Assembly (NCBI GenBank): GCA_913061125.1
Contig: CAJXUB010000012.1
Location: 1 to 41,397, forward strand
Direction of reading: 5' to 3'
Source: an uncultured Flavobacteriaceae bacterium
GTDB taxonomy: Bacteria; Bacteroidota; Bacteroidia; Flavobacteriales; Flavobacteriaceae
Length of the DNA: 41,397 nucleotides
Part shown: positions 1 to 8,875 of the stretch, in pieces
Layout: every line of letters starts with the position of its first letter
How positions within the stretch are numbered: the stretch's first letter is position 1
Position numbers and translations under genes: made by a program
Notes under the pieces: model-generated
Seen by the model: the letters and a program-made list of their open reading frames with translations, nothing else
The model's database searches: none
Told to the model about the DNA's origin: nothing

Positions 1-118
1 TAGGGGTTAAAAAAAAGATCATCACGAAACGCCCGGTAGGTAACCAACAGATGTCTAATAATGACAATTAGAGTGTGAATGTTCATGGATTAAAACGCTT
101 TAATCTTGTAAAATAAAT

Positions 119-126
119 TATCTTTG
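119..126 (+). promoter_or_regulatory. Probable -7 promoter element of lpxL
   Basis: TATCTTTG fits the Bacteroidota -7 consensus TAnnTTTG exactly. No good -33 TTG lies 17-23 nt upstream. The element overlaps the TTG at 124 that opens the longest reading frame, so that TTG is unlikely to be the start codon; the ATG at 151 is the better choice. Confidence 0.55.
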
Positions 127-150
127 TCGGGTAAATTTAAGCATTTATTT

Positions 151-1023
151 ATGCATCTTTTGGCCTTTGTGCTTATTTATCCTTGGCTTTGGTTGGTTTC
201 CATCCTACCCTTTCGTCTTTTGTATGTGGTCTCCGATGGCCTTTTTGTTATTCTTTACCATATTGTGGGTTACCGAAAAAAGACGGTTTTAGAAAACCTG
301 AAATTAGTATTTCCAGAAAAAACAGACGCCGAGCGCAAACGCATTGCAAAACGGTTTTTTCATCATTTATGCGATATGATTTTAGAAGCCATCAAGTCCA
401 TGAATATTAGTGTGGAAGACATGAAAGCCCGATTTAAATTTACCAATGTTGAATTGATTCAGGATTATGAAAAACGCCAAAAAAGCATCGCTCTGATGTG
501 TGCTCACTACGGCAGTTGGGAATGGATTTTTATCCTCCAAGCTTACACCAGTCATCTGACCTTTGCGATTTATAAAAAATTAAACAACAAATATTTTGAT
601 AAACTGGTAAAAAAAATCAGAGCCCGTTACGACAGTTATTTGATTACAACCAAAGAATCCATTGGCGTTCTTGTTGAAAATAAAAAAAAAGGGGTATTGA
701 CTATCAATGGATTTGCGGCCGATCAAAGCCCAAAATTACACAAGGCCTACCATTGGTATAAGTTTATGGGCGTTGAAGTTCCCGTTCATACTGGAGCGGA
801 AATGTTGTCCAAAAAACTCGACATGCCTGTGGTGTTTTTTTCTGTAAAACGGGTAAAACGCGGGTTTTACGAAACAACGTTTCAAACGATTACCGACACC
901 CCCAACGATTTTAAGGATTACGAAATTACGGACCGATTTATGGGCTTAGTTGAACAACAAATCTACGAAGCCCCAGAATATTATCTTTGGACTCACAAAC
1001 GATGGAAACACCGCAACGTTTAG
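151..1023 (+). CDS. LpxL/HtrB-family lipid A acyltransferase
   Basis: Probable lysophospholipid acyltransferase of the LpxL/LpxM (HtrB) family. The family adds a secondary acyl chain to lipid A at the inner face of the inner membrane. An N-terminal hydrophobic segment (about residues 1-40 from the ATG) is followed by the family's H-x4-E catalytic motif, seen as HYGSWE at about residues 119-124. About 290 residues is the normal size. The frame is open from a TTG at 124, but that codon sits inside a TAnnTTTG promoter element, so I choose the ATG at 151, which gives the usual membrane N-terminus (MHLLAFVLIYP). The gene stands alone and converges on the next gene. The acyl donor and acceptor cannot be read from the sequence. 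Confidence 0.85.
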   Translation: MHLLAFVLIYPWLWLVSILPFRLLYVVSDGLFVILYHIVGYRKKTVLENLKLVFPEKTDAERKRIAKRFFHHLCDMILEAIKSMNISVEDMKARFKFTNVELIQDYEKRQKSIALMCAHYGSWEWIFILQAYTSHLTFAIYKKLNNKYFDKLVKKIRARYDSYLITTKESIGVLVENKKKGVLTINGFAADQSPKLHKAYHWYKFMGVEVPVHTGAEMLSKKLDMPVVFFSVKRVKRGFYETTFQTITDTPNDFKDYEITDRFMGLVEQQIYEAPEYYLWTHKRWKHRNV

Positions 1024-1079
1024 GTTTAATTAGGCGTTCTTAGCATCTATCAACAAGCTTTACCGTTCTCGACCTCGAT

Positions 1080-1104
1080 AATACACAAATCTTATTGTGT
1101 TTTA
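1080..1104. terminator. Weak hairpin between convergent genes
   Basis: ACACAA and TTGTGT can pair around a 6-nt loop and are followed by TTTT on the plus strand. The hairpin overlaps the end of the minus-strand lipoprotein gene. It could end lpxL transcription, but the stem is only about 6 bp. Confidence 0.25.
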
Positions 1105-1583
1105 AGATAAAAGGTTTGAATGTCTTTCGATTTTATGTCAATTTTGGGAAATCCTTTGTCAAAATCAATTTTGATATCGCCTTTATCATCCTTAGCATTT
1201 TTATTATGATCGCAGTATACAGATAAATAATATTCTGCATTTTCGATACTTGATACTTTTGGTTTTATGAGAGATTCTGGGTTCTCGGGCAATTCTAAAT
1301 CGAAATTGTAGGGCAATTCAGTAATACTTAGTTTCTTTTGATAAATAATACTCGCCTCTACATCCGCTAGTAATTGGTCATAACCATAAATGGTTATCCA
1401 GACATTGGGGGCTTTAAAATTGATTTTAGACTCACTCGTAAGTTTTATATGAATCGTATTTCTGATTTTAGGATTTTTTATTGTTGTGGAACCAGGATTA
1501 GGCCTTAAAATACTACAAGAATTGATAAATAATAAACAAGCCATCAAGCTCGAAATAATATTTGGGTTTGCTAATTTACTCAT
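1092..1583 (-). CDS. Small lipoprotein, possibly YbaY/YscW-like
   Basis: A 163-residue predicted lipoprotein. A hydrophobic N-terminus (about residues 9-22) ends in the lipobox-like FINSC with Cys23, so export and lipidation are likely. The middle (a beta-rich stretch, then ELPYNFDLELPEN and a later YYLSVYCDHN segment) resembles the YbaY/YscW lipoprotein fold, where 'PYxFxL' and a 'Y.lrv..d..g' segment recur. I rate this as a weak family guess, not an assignment. The gene is clearly more AT-rich than its neighbours, which suggests accessory or recently acquired DNA. An inverted repeat lies about 50-75 nt upstream of the start. Confidence 0.65.
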   Translation of the reverse strand: MSKLANPNIISSLMACLLFINSCSILRPNPGSTTIKNPKIRNTIHIKLTSESKINFKAPNVWITIYGYDQLLADVEASIIYQKKLSITELPYNFDLELPENPESLIKPKVSSIENAEYYLSVYCDHNKNAKDDKGDIKIDFDKGFPKIDIKSKDIQTFYLKTQ

Positions 1584-1628
1584 TGTTTTATTTAAAATTA
1601 TTTTAGAATGTTATGAACAGCTACAACA

Positions 1629-1656
1629 AAATAATATGTACATATCCATATTATTT
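1629..1656. repeat. Inverted repeat upstream of the AT-rich lipoprotein gene
   Basis: AAATAATATG (1629-1638) and CATATTATTT (1647-1656) are perfect 10-bp arms around an 8-nt spacer. A second, overlapping 12-bp palindrome ATATGTACATAT lies at 1634-1645. The site is 46-73 nt upstream of the minus-strand ATG at 1583, a position suitable for an operator. It is AT-rich, so chance is possible. Confidence 0.35.
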
Positions 1657-1720
1657 CGACCCATGTAAGCTTAAAAAGTCACATTTATTTTAAGAAAAAT
1701 TAAAACAATGATGGAGATAT

Positions 1721-3103
1721 TTATGACAGGGCTTTAAGTTCTAAAATAAACCGATCGGCCAGCGCATCAGCTTCTTGTTGCGATGGGGCTTCAGTGTAAA
1801 TTCTAATAATCGGTTCGGTGTTACTTTTCCGAAGGTGAACCCAGCTCTTAGAAAAATCAATTTTTACGCCGTCAACCGTAGTCAGTTGTTCGTTTTGGTA
1901 TTGTGTTTCAATGGATTTTAATACATTTTCAACGTTAATAGTGGGGTCTAAATCCACTTTCTTTTTGCTCATAAAATACAACGGATAAGTGCGTTTTAAA
2001 GCGCTAACTGGCATTTGTTTTTCAGCCAAAAGACTTAAAAACAATGCAATTCCAACAAGGGCATCGCGACCAAAGTGGGCTTCCGGAAGAATAATTCCAC
2101 CGTTGCCTTCACCCCCAATGACGGCCTTGTTGGCCTTCATGGCACTGACGACATTAACTTCGCCTACAGCACTGGCCGTGTAAGCCCCGCCGTGTTGTTC
2201 TGTGACATCTCTTAACGCTCGTGTGGAACTTAAATTACTAACCGTGTTGCCTGGATTTCGGCTCAGCACAAAATCGGAGCAAGCCACTAAAGTGTATTCT
2301 TCCCCAAACAATGTTCCTGTTTCATCCATAAAAGCCAAACGATCCACATCAGGGTCTACGGCTATACCAAAATCGGCGCCCGTTTGTTTAACTTTTTCCG
2401 ATAGATCCGTCAGATGTGCTTTTAGGGGCTCTGGGTTGTGAGCAAAATTTCCATCGGGATGACAATGCAATAAAATGGGCTCAACGCCAAGGCGTTCTAG
2501 AAGCAATGGTACAGCAATGCCTCCTGTTGAGTTTACGCCGTCCACAACCACCTTAAAACGACAGGATGCTATGGCCGAAGCATCCACATAATCCAGTTTT
2601 AAAACTTCATCTATATGCAAATCAAAATAGGCCTGGTTATTTGTAATTTTACCCAAATCATCAACAGATGCAAACGTCACTTCTTCGCTGCTTGCCAAGT
2701 CCAATACGCGTTGGCTAAAAGTTGCATTTAAAAATTCGCCATTGTTGTCTAGTAATTTGAGGGCATTCCATTGTTTTGGATTGTGACTGGCGGTTAAAAT
2801 TATTCCGCCATCGGCATGCTCCATAGGTACGGCAATTTCAACCGTTGGTGTGGTGGATAACCCCAAATTTATGACATCGATGCCCATTCCAATTAGGGTG
2901 TTCATCACCAAGTTTTGAATCATCTCGCCCGACATTCGTGCATCGCGTCCCACTACTACTCTATAATTCGTTTTTTCACGTTGTTCTTTGACCCACATGC
3001 CATAGGCGGCCGCAAATTTTACAACGTCAATAGGAGTTAAATTTTCTGAAACGTTCCCGCCAATGGTGCCTCGAATTCCCGAAATGGATTTTATTAATGT
3101 CAT
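1721..3103 (-). CDS. glmM: Phosphoglucosamine mutase / phosphomannomutase family
   Basis: An alpha-D-phosphohexomutase, most likely GlmM, which converts glucosamine-6-phosphate to glucosamine-1-phosphate on the way to UDP-GlcNAc for peptidoglycan and lipid A. Visible motifs are the phosphoserine loop TASHNP with Ser106, the metal loop DPDVDR (Asp250, 252, 254), the sugar-binding loop GEGNGG, and a C-terminal phosphate-binding RKSNTEP. The length of 460 residues is normal. Phosphomannomutase activity cannot be excluded from sequence alone. A TATCTTTG promoter element lies 18-25 nt upstream of the ATG, so the gene is probably transcribed separately from recG behind it. Confidence 0.85.
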   Translation of the reverse strand: MTLIKSISGIRGTIGGNVSENLTPIDVVKFAAAYGMWVKEQREKTNYRVVVGRDARMSGEMIQNLVMNTLIGMGIDVINLGLSTTPTVEIAVPMEHADGGIILTASHNPKQWNALKLLDNNGEFLNATFSQRVLDLASSEEVTFASVDDLGKITNNQAYFDLHIDEVLKLDYVDASAIASCRFKVVVDGVNSTGGIAVPLLLERLGVEPILLHCHPDGNFAHNPEPLKAHLTDLSEKVKQTGADFGIAVDPDVDRLAFMDETGTLFGEEYTLVACSDFVLSRNPGNTVSNLSSTRALRDVTEQHGGAYTASAVGEVNVVSAMKANKAVIGGEGNGGIILPEAHFGRDALVGIALFLSLLAEKQMPVSALKRTYPLYFMSKKKVDLDPTINVENVLKSIETQYQNEQLTTVDGVKIDFSKSWVHLRKSNTEPIIRIYTEAPSQQEADALADRFILELKALS

Positions 3104-3120
3104 TTATTTTTTGATTTAAG

Positions 3121-3128
3121 CAAAGATA
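3121..3128 (-). promoter_or_regulatory. Probable -7 promoter element of glmM
   Basis: On the minus strand this reads TATCTTTG, an exact TAnnTTTG match 18 nt before the glmM ATG. I see no clear TTG at -33. Confidence 0.5.
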
Positions 3129-3172
3129 AAATTTCAATTCAATTTATAGATTGATACCGTATTATTTTATCA

Positions 3173-5278
3173 TCAACTGATGTAATTCCAAATGTTTTTA
3201 TATTTCCCCAGTTTAAGATAGGTTTTATGGATGGGGATGTTTTTTGGTAACGTCAAATTGGGGTCTTCTTTTAGAAGGGTTTTGGCCCATTGTCTGGCCA
3301 ACCCCAGCAGGGCTTTGTCCTGAATAATATTGGCTATTTTTAGTCGTAACACACCGCTTTGTTGTGTCCCCATAATATCGCCTGGTCCGCGAAGTTTTAG
3401 ATCAACTTCAGCAATTTCAAACCCGTCCGTAGAGCGAACCATAGTTTGCATTCGAGTTTGACTGTCGTCGCCCAATTTATGGCTTGTCATCAAAATGCAA
3501 TAGCTCTGCTCTGCGCCTCGCCCCACTCGTCCACGAAGCTGATGCAGTTGCGATAGTCCAAAACGTTCTGCACTTTCAATAACCATCACAGAGGCATTGG
3601 GAATATTGACACCTACTTCAATGACCGTTGTGGCTACCATAATTTGGGTTTCCCCCTTAATAAACCGTTGCATTTCGTATGCTTTATCGGCTGCTTTCAT
3701 TTGACCGTGAACTATTGAAATTTGATAATCGGGTTTGGGAAATTCTCTAGAAATACTCTCATAACCATCCATCAAATCTTTAAAATCTAAAGTTTGACTT
3801 TCCTTGATTAGTGGGTAAACAAAATACACTTGCCGTCCTTTGGTAATTTCATCTTTTATAAAACGAAAAACTTTGAGGCGGTTGCTGTCGAAGCGATGAA
3901 CGGTTTTGACTGGTTTTCGGCCAGGCGGCAATTCATCAATTACTGAAATATCTAAATCGCCATAAACCGACATGGCCAGAGTCCTTGGAATTGGGGTAGC
4001 AGTCATTACCAAGACATGGGGTGGGGTGGTATTTTTGTGCCACAATTTACTTCGTTGAGCCACCCCAAAGCGGTGCTGTTCATCAATAATAGCTAAGCCC
4101 AAATTGTTAAATTGAACTTTATCTTCTAAAATGGCATGGGTACCCACTAGGATGTGCAAATCTCCATCCTCCAATTGCGCATGAATGCGTTTACGTTCGG
4201 ACGTTTTAGAGGACCCTGTTAACAATGCTAAACGCAATCCGATCGCTTCACATAACGGTTTTAAACCGCTGTAGTGTTGATTGGCCAGAATCTCCGTAGG
4301 TGCCATCATTGTAGCTTGAAACCCGTTGTCAATAGCAATAAGCATAGATAAAAACGCCACAATGGTTTTACCCGAACCGACATCGCCCTGAAGCAAACGG
4401 TTCATTTGGGCATTACTCCCCATATCCGTTCGTATATCTTTAATGACACGTTTTTGGGCGTTGGTCAACTCAAACGGCAAATGACTGCCATAAAAGCGAT
4501 TAAAATAGGGACCAACACGCTCAAAATTGAATCCTTTTATTTTTGATTTTCTAACCAAATTTTTATGGACCAATTGAAGTTGAATGTAAAACAATTCTTC
4601 AAATTTCAATCGAAATTGCGCTTTTGATAGCAACGATTGAGATTTTGGAAAATGAATGTTACGCAGGGCATCTTGCTTTGAAATAAATTTGTTTTGGATT
4701 AAAATATCGTCAGATAAAGACTCTTCAAATTGTACCTTAATTTGAGAAAAAAGCTGCTCCATCAATTTTATCAAAACTCGATTGGAAATGCCCTGATTGC
4801 CAAGTTTTTCAGTTGATGGATAAACGGGTTGTATGGCAGTCCGAAGGCCACGATCGTATTCGGATTTAAGTTCCAATTCAGGATGAGGCATGCTAAATTG
4901 ACCATTAAACCAATTGACTTTTCCAAAAGCCACATAGTCCACATTGGGTTTAAGTTGCGCTTTGATCCATTTGTGCCCCCGGAACCAAACCAATTCCATC
5001 TGCCCTGAAGCATCACGGAATGTTGCTACTAAGCGTTTTCCTCGTTTTTGTTGGACTTCACGAATTGAAGTAACTCGACCTACAATTTGCACCTCCGACG
5101 TGTTTTTTTGCAAACCGTTTATCGTGTAAAATTGTGTTCGATCGATATAGCGATTGGGAAACAAGTGAATTAAATCTTGATAGGTCTGAATGCCCAATTC
5201 GCTGCGCAACAGCGCTGCACGATTTGGACCAACGCCTTTCAAATAATCAATGGGAGTTTGCAAAAGGGCATCAGCCAT
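3173..5278 (-). CDS. recG: ATP-dependent DNA helicase RecG
   Basis: RecG reverses stalled replication forks and branch-migrates Holliday junctions. The protein has the N-terminal wedge/OB region (about residues 10-200), then a superfamily 2 helicase core with Walker A GDVGSGKT near residue 300, the DEQH-type Walker B (IIDEQHRFG), motif III TATPIPRTL, and the C-terminal motif VI region QLRGRVGRG. Its 701 residues match the family. It begins 3 nt after the stop of the small membrane protein gene upstream, so the two are probably co-transcribed. Confidence 0.95.
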   Translation of the reverse strand: MADALLQTPIDYLKGVGPNRAALLRSELGIQTYQDLIHLFPNRYIDRTQFYTINGLQKNTSEVQIVGRVTSIREVQQKRGKRLVATFRDASGQMELVWFRGHKWIKAQLKPNVDYVAFGKVNWFNGQFSMPHPELELKSEYDRGLRTAIQPVYPSTEKLGNQGISNRVLIKLMEQLFSQIKVQFEESLSDDILIQNKFISKQDALRNIHFPKSQSLLSKAQFRLKFEELFYIQLQLVHKNLVRKSKIKGFNFERVGPYFNRFYGSHLPFELTNAQKRVIKDIRTDMGSNAQMNRLLQGDVGSGKTIVAFLSMLIAIDNGFQATMMAPTEILANQHYSGLKPLCEAIGLRLALLTGSSKTSERKRIHAQLEDGDLHILVGTHAILEDKVQFNNLGLAIIDEQHRFGVAQRSKLWHKNTTPPHVLVMTATPIPRTLAMSVYGDLDISVIDELPPGRKPVKTVHRFDSNRLKVFRFIKDEITKGRQVYFVYPLIKESQTLDFKDLMDGYESISREFPKPDYQISIVHGQMKAADKAYEMQRFIKGETQIMVATTVIEVGVNIPNASVMVIESAERFGLSQLHQLRGRVGRGAEQSYCILMTSHKLGDDSQTRMQTMVRSTDGFEIAEVDLKLRGPGDIMGTQQSGVLRLKIANIIQDKALLGLARQWAKTLLKEDPNLTLPKNIPIHKTYLKLGKYKNIWNYIS

Positions 5279-5281
5279 AAA

Positions 5282-5800
5282 TTATCGTAATTCTGTTGCA
5301 ATTTCGTCTTTTAAAAAAGCTAAAGCTCGACTTGGAGTAATTTCGCTTTTAGACAACGCATCGAGTAATAACGGACGGGCATCTTCAGCAGATTCGACCG
5401 CCGTATCCTCCATGGCCATGATAATCTGAATGCTGCTGTTTTTGGCCGCAGATAACATCCGCCAGCAAGGGTCAGAAACATAAATTTGTTGAGACAAATT
5501 ATGCTCATATTCCTGTTCAATGGTATTGATTAACAAATTTTTATAGTCCCTAACTTGAGGTGAAATTGGCGCTACACGCTTCAACAAATGATGCGGTGCA
5601 ATGCGCTCCAAAAGCAACGCCAAACGTTCGTAGGCCTGAAGTTTTATGGGTAAAACCTCTTTGCGGTGTTGCTCTTTCAGAATAAAATTTCGACGATTAT
5701 TTTCGTTATCGGTATGCTCTCTAAAAAACAAAAATGCAATGGCCCCAGTAACCAACGCTGGAATGCAATATACCAGTAGACCTAAAAATTCTTTTTCCAT
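5282..5800 (-). CDS. Small membrane-anchored protein, unknown function
   Basis: A 172-residue protein with one N-terminal membrane segment (about residues 6-25, GLLVYCIPALVTGAIAFLFF), followed by a charged, probably helical cytoplasmic domain (KEQHRKEVLPIKLQAYERLALLLERI and onward). I do not recognise a named family with confidence, though the arrangement is familiar from flavobacterial genomes. The gene is tightly coupled to recG downstream (3 nt gap); whether this reflects a shared job is unknown. Confidence 0.75.
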   Translation of the reverse strand: MEKEFLGLLVYCIPALVTGAIAFLFFREHTDNENNRRNFILKEQHRKEVLPIKLQAYERLALLLERIAPHHLLKRVAPISPQVRDYKNLLINTIEQEYEHNLSQQIYVSDPCWRMLSAAKNSSIQIIMAMEDTAVESAEDARPLLLDALSKSEITPSRALAFLKDEIATELR

Positions 5801-5930
5801 AAAATTTGGATTAATATTGGACCACTAATTTACTAATTTAAAGCGAATCCGTAATTGTTTATAATTATTCGTTAAAGCCAATATATTCCCCGATTACATT
5901 TCATAAATTCACAGTCTGAAAATTGAAAAT

Positions 5931-8252
5931 TTGAAAACCTATTTAGACCAACTCAACGAGGCCCAGTTGGCCCCCACGCTGCAAAAGGACGGCCCCATGA
6001 TTGTTATTGCAGGTGCTGGGTCTGGAAAAACACGGGTCCTGACCTATCGTATTGCCTATCTTATGAGTCAGGATGTCGATCCTTTCAACATTCTTGCGCT
6101 CACTTTTACCAACAAAGCCGCTCGTGAAATGAAATCTCGAATTGCATCAATTGTTGGCGACAGCGAAGCCAAAAACCTATGGATGGGGACCTTCCATTCG
6201 GTGTTTGCTAAAATTTTACGATTTGAAGCGGATAAATTAGGATACCCCTCTAATTTTACCATCTACGATACTCAAGATTCCCAGCGTTTGGTGGCGTCCA
6301 TTATCAAAGAGATGAATTTGGACAAAGATCTCTACAAATACAAACAGATATTTTCTAGAATTTCGTCCTATAAAAATAGTTTAATCACCGTCAGGGCTTA
6401 TTTTCAAAATCCAGAATTAATTGAAGCAGACACCATGGCCAAACGACCAAAATTAGGTGAAATTTATAAAAATTATGTGGACCGATGTTTTAAAGCCGGA
6501 GCAATGGATTTTGATGATTTACTACTGAAAACCAACGAGTTACTCACAAGATTTCCTGATGTTTTGGCCAAATATCAACAACGGTTTCGTTACATTTTGG
6601 TGGACGAGTATCAAGACACCAACCACTCGCAATACCTGATTGTTAGAGCACTCTCAGATCGTTTTCAAAACATTTGTGTGGTCGGCGATGACGCGCAAAG
6701 TATTTACGCCTTTCGGGGGGCTAACATCAATAATATTTTAAATTTTCAGCGGGATTATGACGATGTCAAAGTGTATCGTTTAGAACAAAATTACCGTTCT
6801 ACAAAAACCATAGTAAATGCGGCTAATTCCATCATTGATAAAAATAAAACCAAACTCGACAAAGTGGTTTGGACGGCCAATGATGAGGGAGCAAAAATTG
6901 TTGTGAATCGATCCCTAACAGATGGAGACGAAGGGCGTTATGTGGCCAGTTCCATTTTTGAAAATAAAATGAATCGCCAAGCCAAAAATTCCGATTTTGC
7001 AGTGCTCTACCGAACCAATGCGCAATCTCGAGCCATTGAAGATGCTTTGCGAAAACGAAACATCGATTACAGAATTTATGGCGGATTATCGTTTTATCAG
7101 CGCAAAGAAATTAAAGACGTCCTATCCTACCTTCGACTCATTGTTAATCCCTCTGACGAAGAGGCCGTAAAACGCATCATTAATTTCCCTGCCAGGGGCA
7201 TTGGACAGACCACGGTGGACCGCCTTATTGTGGCGGCCAACACTGCAGGACAATCGATTTTTGAAATTTTAAAACAGATTCAAACAACCCCAATCAACCT
7301 GAACGCCGGAATCAAAACAAAACTTTCAAATTTTTGCACGATGATTGAAAGTTTTCAAGTCATGAATACAACAGCCAATGCATTTGAGCTGGCCGAACAT
7401 GTGTGTCGTGTTTCTGGGCTAATTAAAGAATTTAAAAAAGACGGCACTCCAGAGGGGGTTACTCGGATGGAAAATGTGGAAGAACTTCTTAACGGGATTA
7501 AAGATTTTGTTGAAGGACAACGAGAATTGGCCGATTCTACAGGATCACTCACGGAGTTTTTAGAAGATGTTGCTCTAGCCACAGATCTGGACAACGAGCA
7601 ATCCAATGATCAAAATAAAGTCGCCCTGATGACCATCCATTTGGCCAAAGGACTTGAATTTTCATATGTTTACATAGTAGGCCTGGAAGAGGATTTATTT
7701 CCAAGTGCGATGAGCATGAATACAAGAAGCGAACTCGAGGAAGAACGACGGCTGTTTTATGTTGCGGTCACTCGAGCCGAAAAGCAAGTGTATTTGACCT
7801 ATGCGCTTTCGCGCTACCGATGGGGGAAACTCATCGATGCTGAACCCAGCCGATTTATTGAAGAAATTGACGATCAATACCTCGACATCACCACCCCCAA
7901 AGAAGCGCAACGTTTTAACCCCATGCTTAGCGCCGATATTTTTGGCGACATTGAACCCAATCAAATTCGTTACAAAAAACCAACCTATTCAAAACCAACG
8001 CCAAAAAAGAAATTCGCTCCCCAAAACACCGTTCCAAAGCATTTAAAAAAAATAAGCTCGTCGCCTACTAAAACCAATTTATTTGATTCAAAATTGGCTG
8101 TCGGAAATGTTGTAAACCATCAGCGGTTTGGACAGGGAGAGGTTGTAACTATTGAAGGAAAAGGTGCAGATTTGAAAGCTGAAATTAATTTTAAAAGTGT
8201 GGGGGTTAAAAAACTTCTTTTGCGTTTTGCTAAACTGGAAATCATATCTTAA
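5931..8252 (+). CDS. UvrD/PcrA-type 3'-5' DNA helicase
   Basis: A superfamily 1A helicase used in nucleotide-excision and mismatch repair. Motifs in order: Walker A AGAGSGKT (residues 27-34), VDEYQDT, GDDAQSIYAFRGA, LEQNYRST, MTIHLAKGLEF and VAVTRAEK. The C-terminal 60 residues (VVNHQRFGQGEV and onward) form the Tudor-like tail that in PcrA/UvrD contacts RNA polymerase. The start is a TTG at 5931; no ATG is available before motif I and the resulting MKTYLDQLNEAQ is the expected family N-terminus. The gene is followed after 2 nt by the YciO-like gene and then uvrA, which suggests a repair operon. Confidence 0.93.
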   Translation: MKTYLDQLNEAQLAPTLQKDGPMIVIAGAGSGKTRVLTYRIAYLMSQDVDPFNILALTFTNKAAREMKSRIASIVGDSEAKNLWMGTFHSVFAKILRFEADKLGYPSNFTIYDTQDSQRLVASIIKEMNLDKDLYKYKQIFSRISSYKNSLITVRAYFQNPELIEADTMAKRPKLGEIYKNYVDRCFKAGAMDFDDLLLKTNELLTRFPDVLAKYQQRFRYILVDEYQDTNHSQYLIVRALSDRFQNICVVGDDAQSIYAFRGANINNILNFQRDYDDVKVYRLEQNYRSTKTIVNAANSIIDKNKTKLDKVVWTANDEGAKIVVNRSLTDGDEGRYVASSIFENKMNRQAKNSDFAVLYRTNAQSRAIEDALRKRNIDYRIYGGLSFYQRKEIKDVLSYLRLIVNPSDEEAVKRIINFPARGIGQTTVDRLIVAANTAGQSIFEILKQIQTTPINLNAGIKTKLSNFCTMIESFQVMNTTANAFELAEHVCRVSGLIKEFKKDGTPEGVTRMENVEELLNGIKDFVEGQRELADSTGSLTEFLEDVALATDLDNEQSNDQNKVALMTIHLAKGLEFSYVYIVGLEEDLFPSAMSMNTRSELEEERRLFYVAVTRAEKQVYLTYALSRYRWGKLIDAEPSRFIEEIDDQYLDITTPKEAQRFNPMLSADIFGDIEPNQIRYKKPTYSKPTPKKKFAPQNTVPKHLKKISSSPTKTNLFDSKLAVGNVVNHQRFGQGEVVTIEGKGADLKAEINFKSVGVKKLLLRFAKLEIIS

Positions 8253-8254
8253 GC

Positions 8255-8875
8255 ATGGCAGAATTTTTAAAAATATACCCTGAAAATCCCCATCCAAGAA
8301 TGGTAGATAAAGTCGTGCAATCGCTTCGTCGTGGCGGGTTGGTCATTTACCCAACCGATACGGTCTATGCGCTTGGTTGCGATGTGAAACATCTCAAAGC
8401 CATGCAGCGTTTGGCTCAAATCAAGGGGCAAAAACTAGAACGAACAAACATGGCTTTTATTTGTCATAACCTAAGCCATTTAAGTGATTACACAGCACAG
8501 TTGGATTTGCCTACATTTAAACTCTTAAAACGCTATCTGCCAGGTGCTTTTACTTTCATTTTACCCAGTAACAAAGCACTACCACACCCGTTTAAAAAAC
8601 GTAAAACAGTGGGGATAAGAGTTCCAAACCATTCTGTTATTTTGGAAATCGTGAAACAGCTTGGAAATCCCATTTTAACGACCTCAATTCACGACGATGA
8701 TCGCATTATTGATTATACCACAGATCCTGAGATAATTTATAACGAATGGCGGCATAAAGTTGATGTCGTTATCGATAGCGGATTTGGTGGAAATATTCCT
8801 TCGACCGTGGTTGACGCCACCACTAGTACACCCACAATCATTCGTCAGGGCAAGGGTGAATTTTACGATGAATAA
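8255..8875 (+). CDS. Sua5/YciO/YrdC-family protein (YciO type)
   Basis: A protein of the family that includes L-threonylcarbamoyladenylate synthase, which makes the intermediate for t6A modification of ANN-decoding tRNAs. The fold's opening IYPTDTVYALGCD is present at about residues 29-41, and later blocks GIRVPNH and PSTVVD are clear. The 206-residue length and the segment KGQKLERTNMAFICHNLSHLS match the YciO branch, whose in vivo role is less certain than that of TsaC/YrdC. It sits 2 nt after uvrD and its stop directly abuts the uvrA start codon, so translation is probably coupled. Confidence 0.88.
   Translation: MAEFLKIYPENPHPRMVDKVVQSLRRGGLVIYPTDTVYALGCDVKHLKAMQRLAQIKGQKLERTNMAFICHNLSHLSDYTAQLDLPTFKLLKRYLPGAFTFILPSNKALPHPFKKRKTVGIRVPNHSVILEIVKQLGNPILTTSIHDDDRIIDYTTDPEIIYNEWRHKVDVVIDSGFGGNIPSTVVDATTSTPTIIRQGKGEFYDE

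Noticed and set aside
1-118. End of an upstream gene at the window edge
   Set aside because: The window opens with TAG, but too little sequence is present to tell a real stop codon from chance; no frame here is coding-like.
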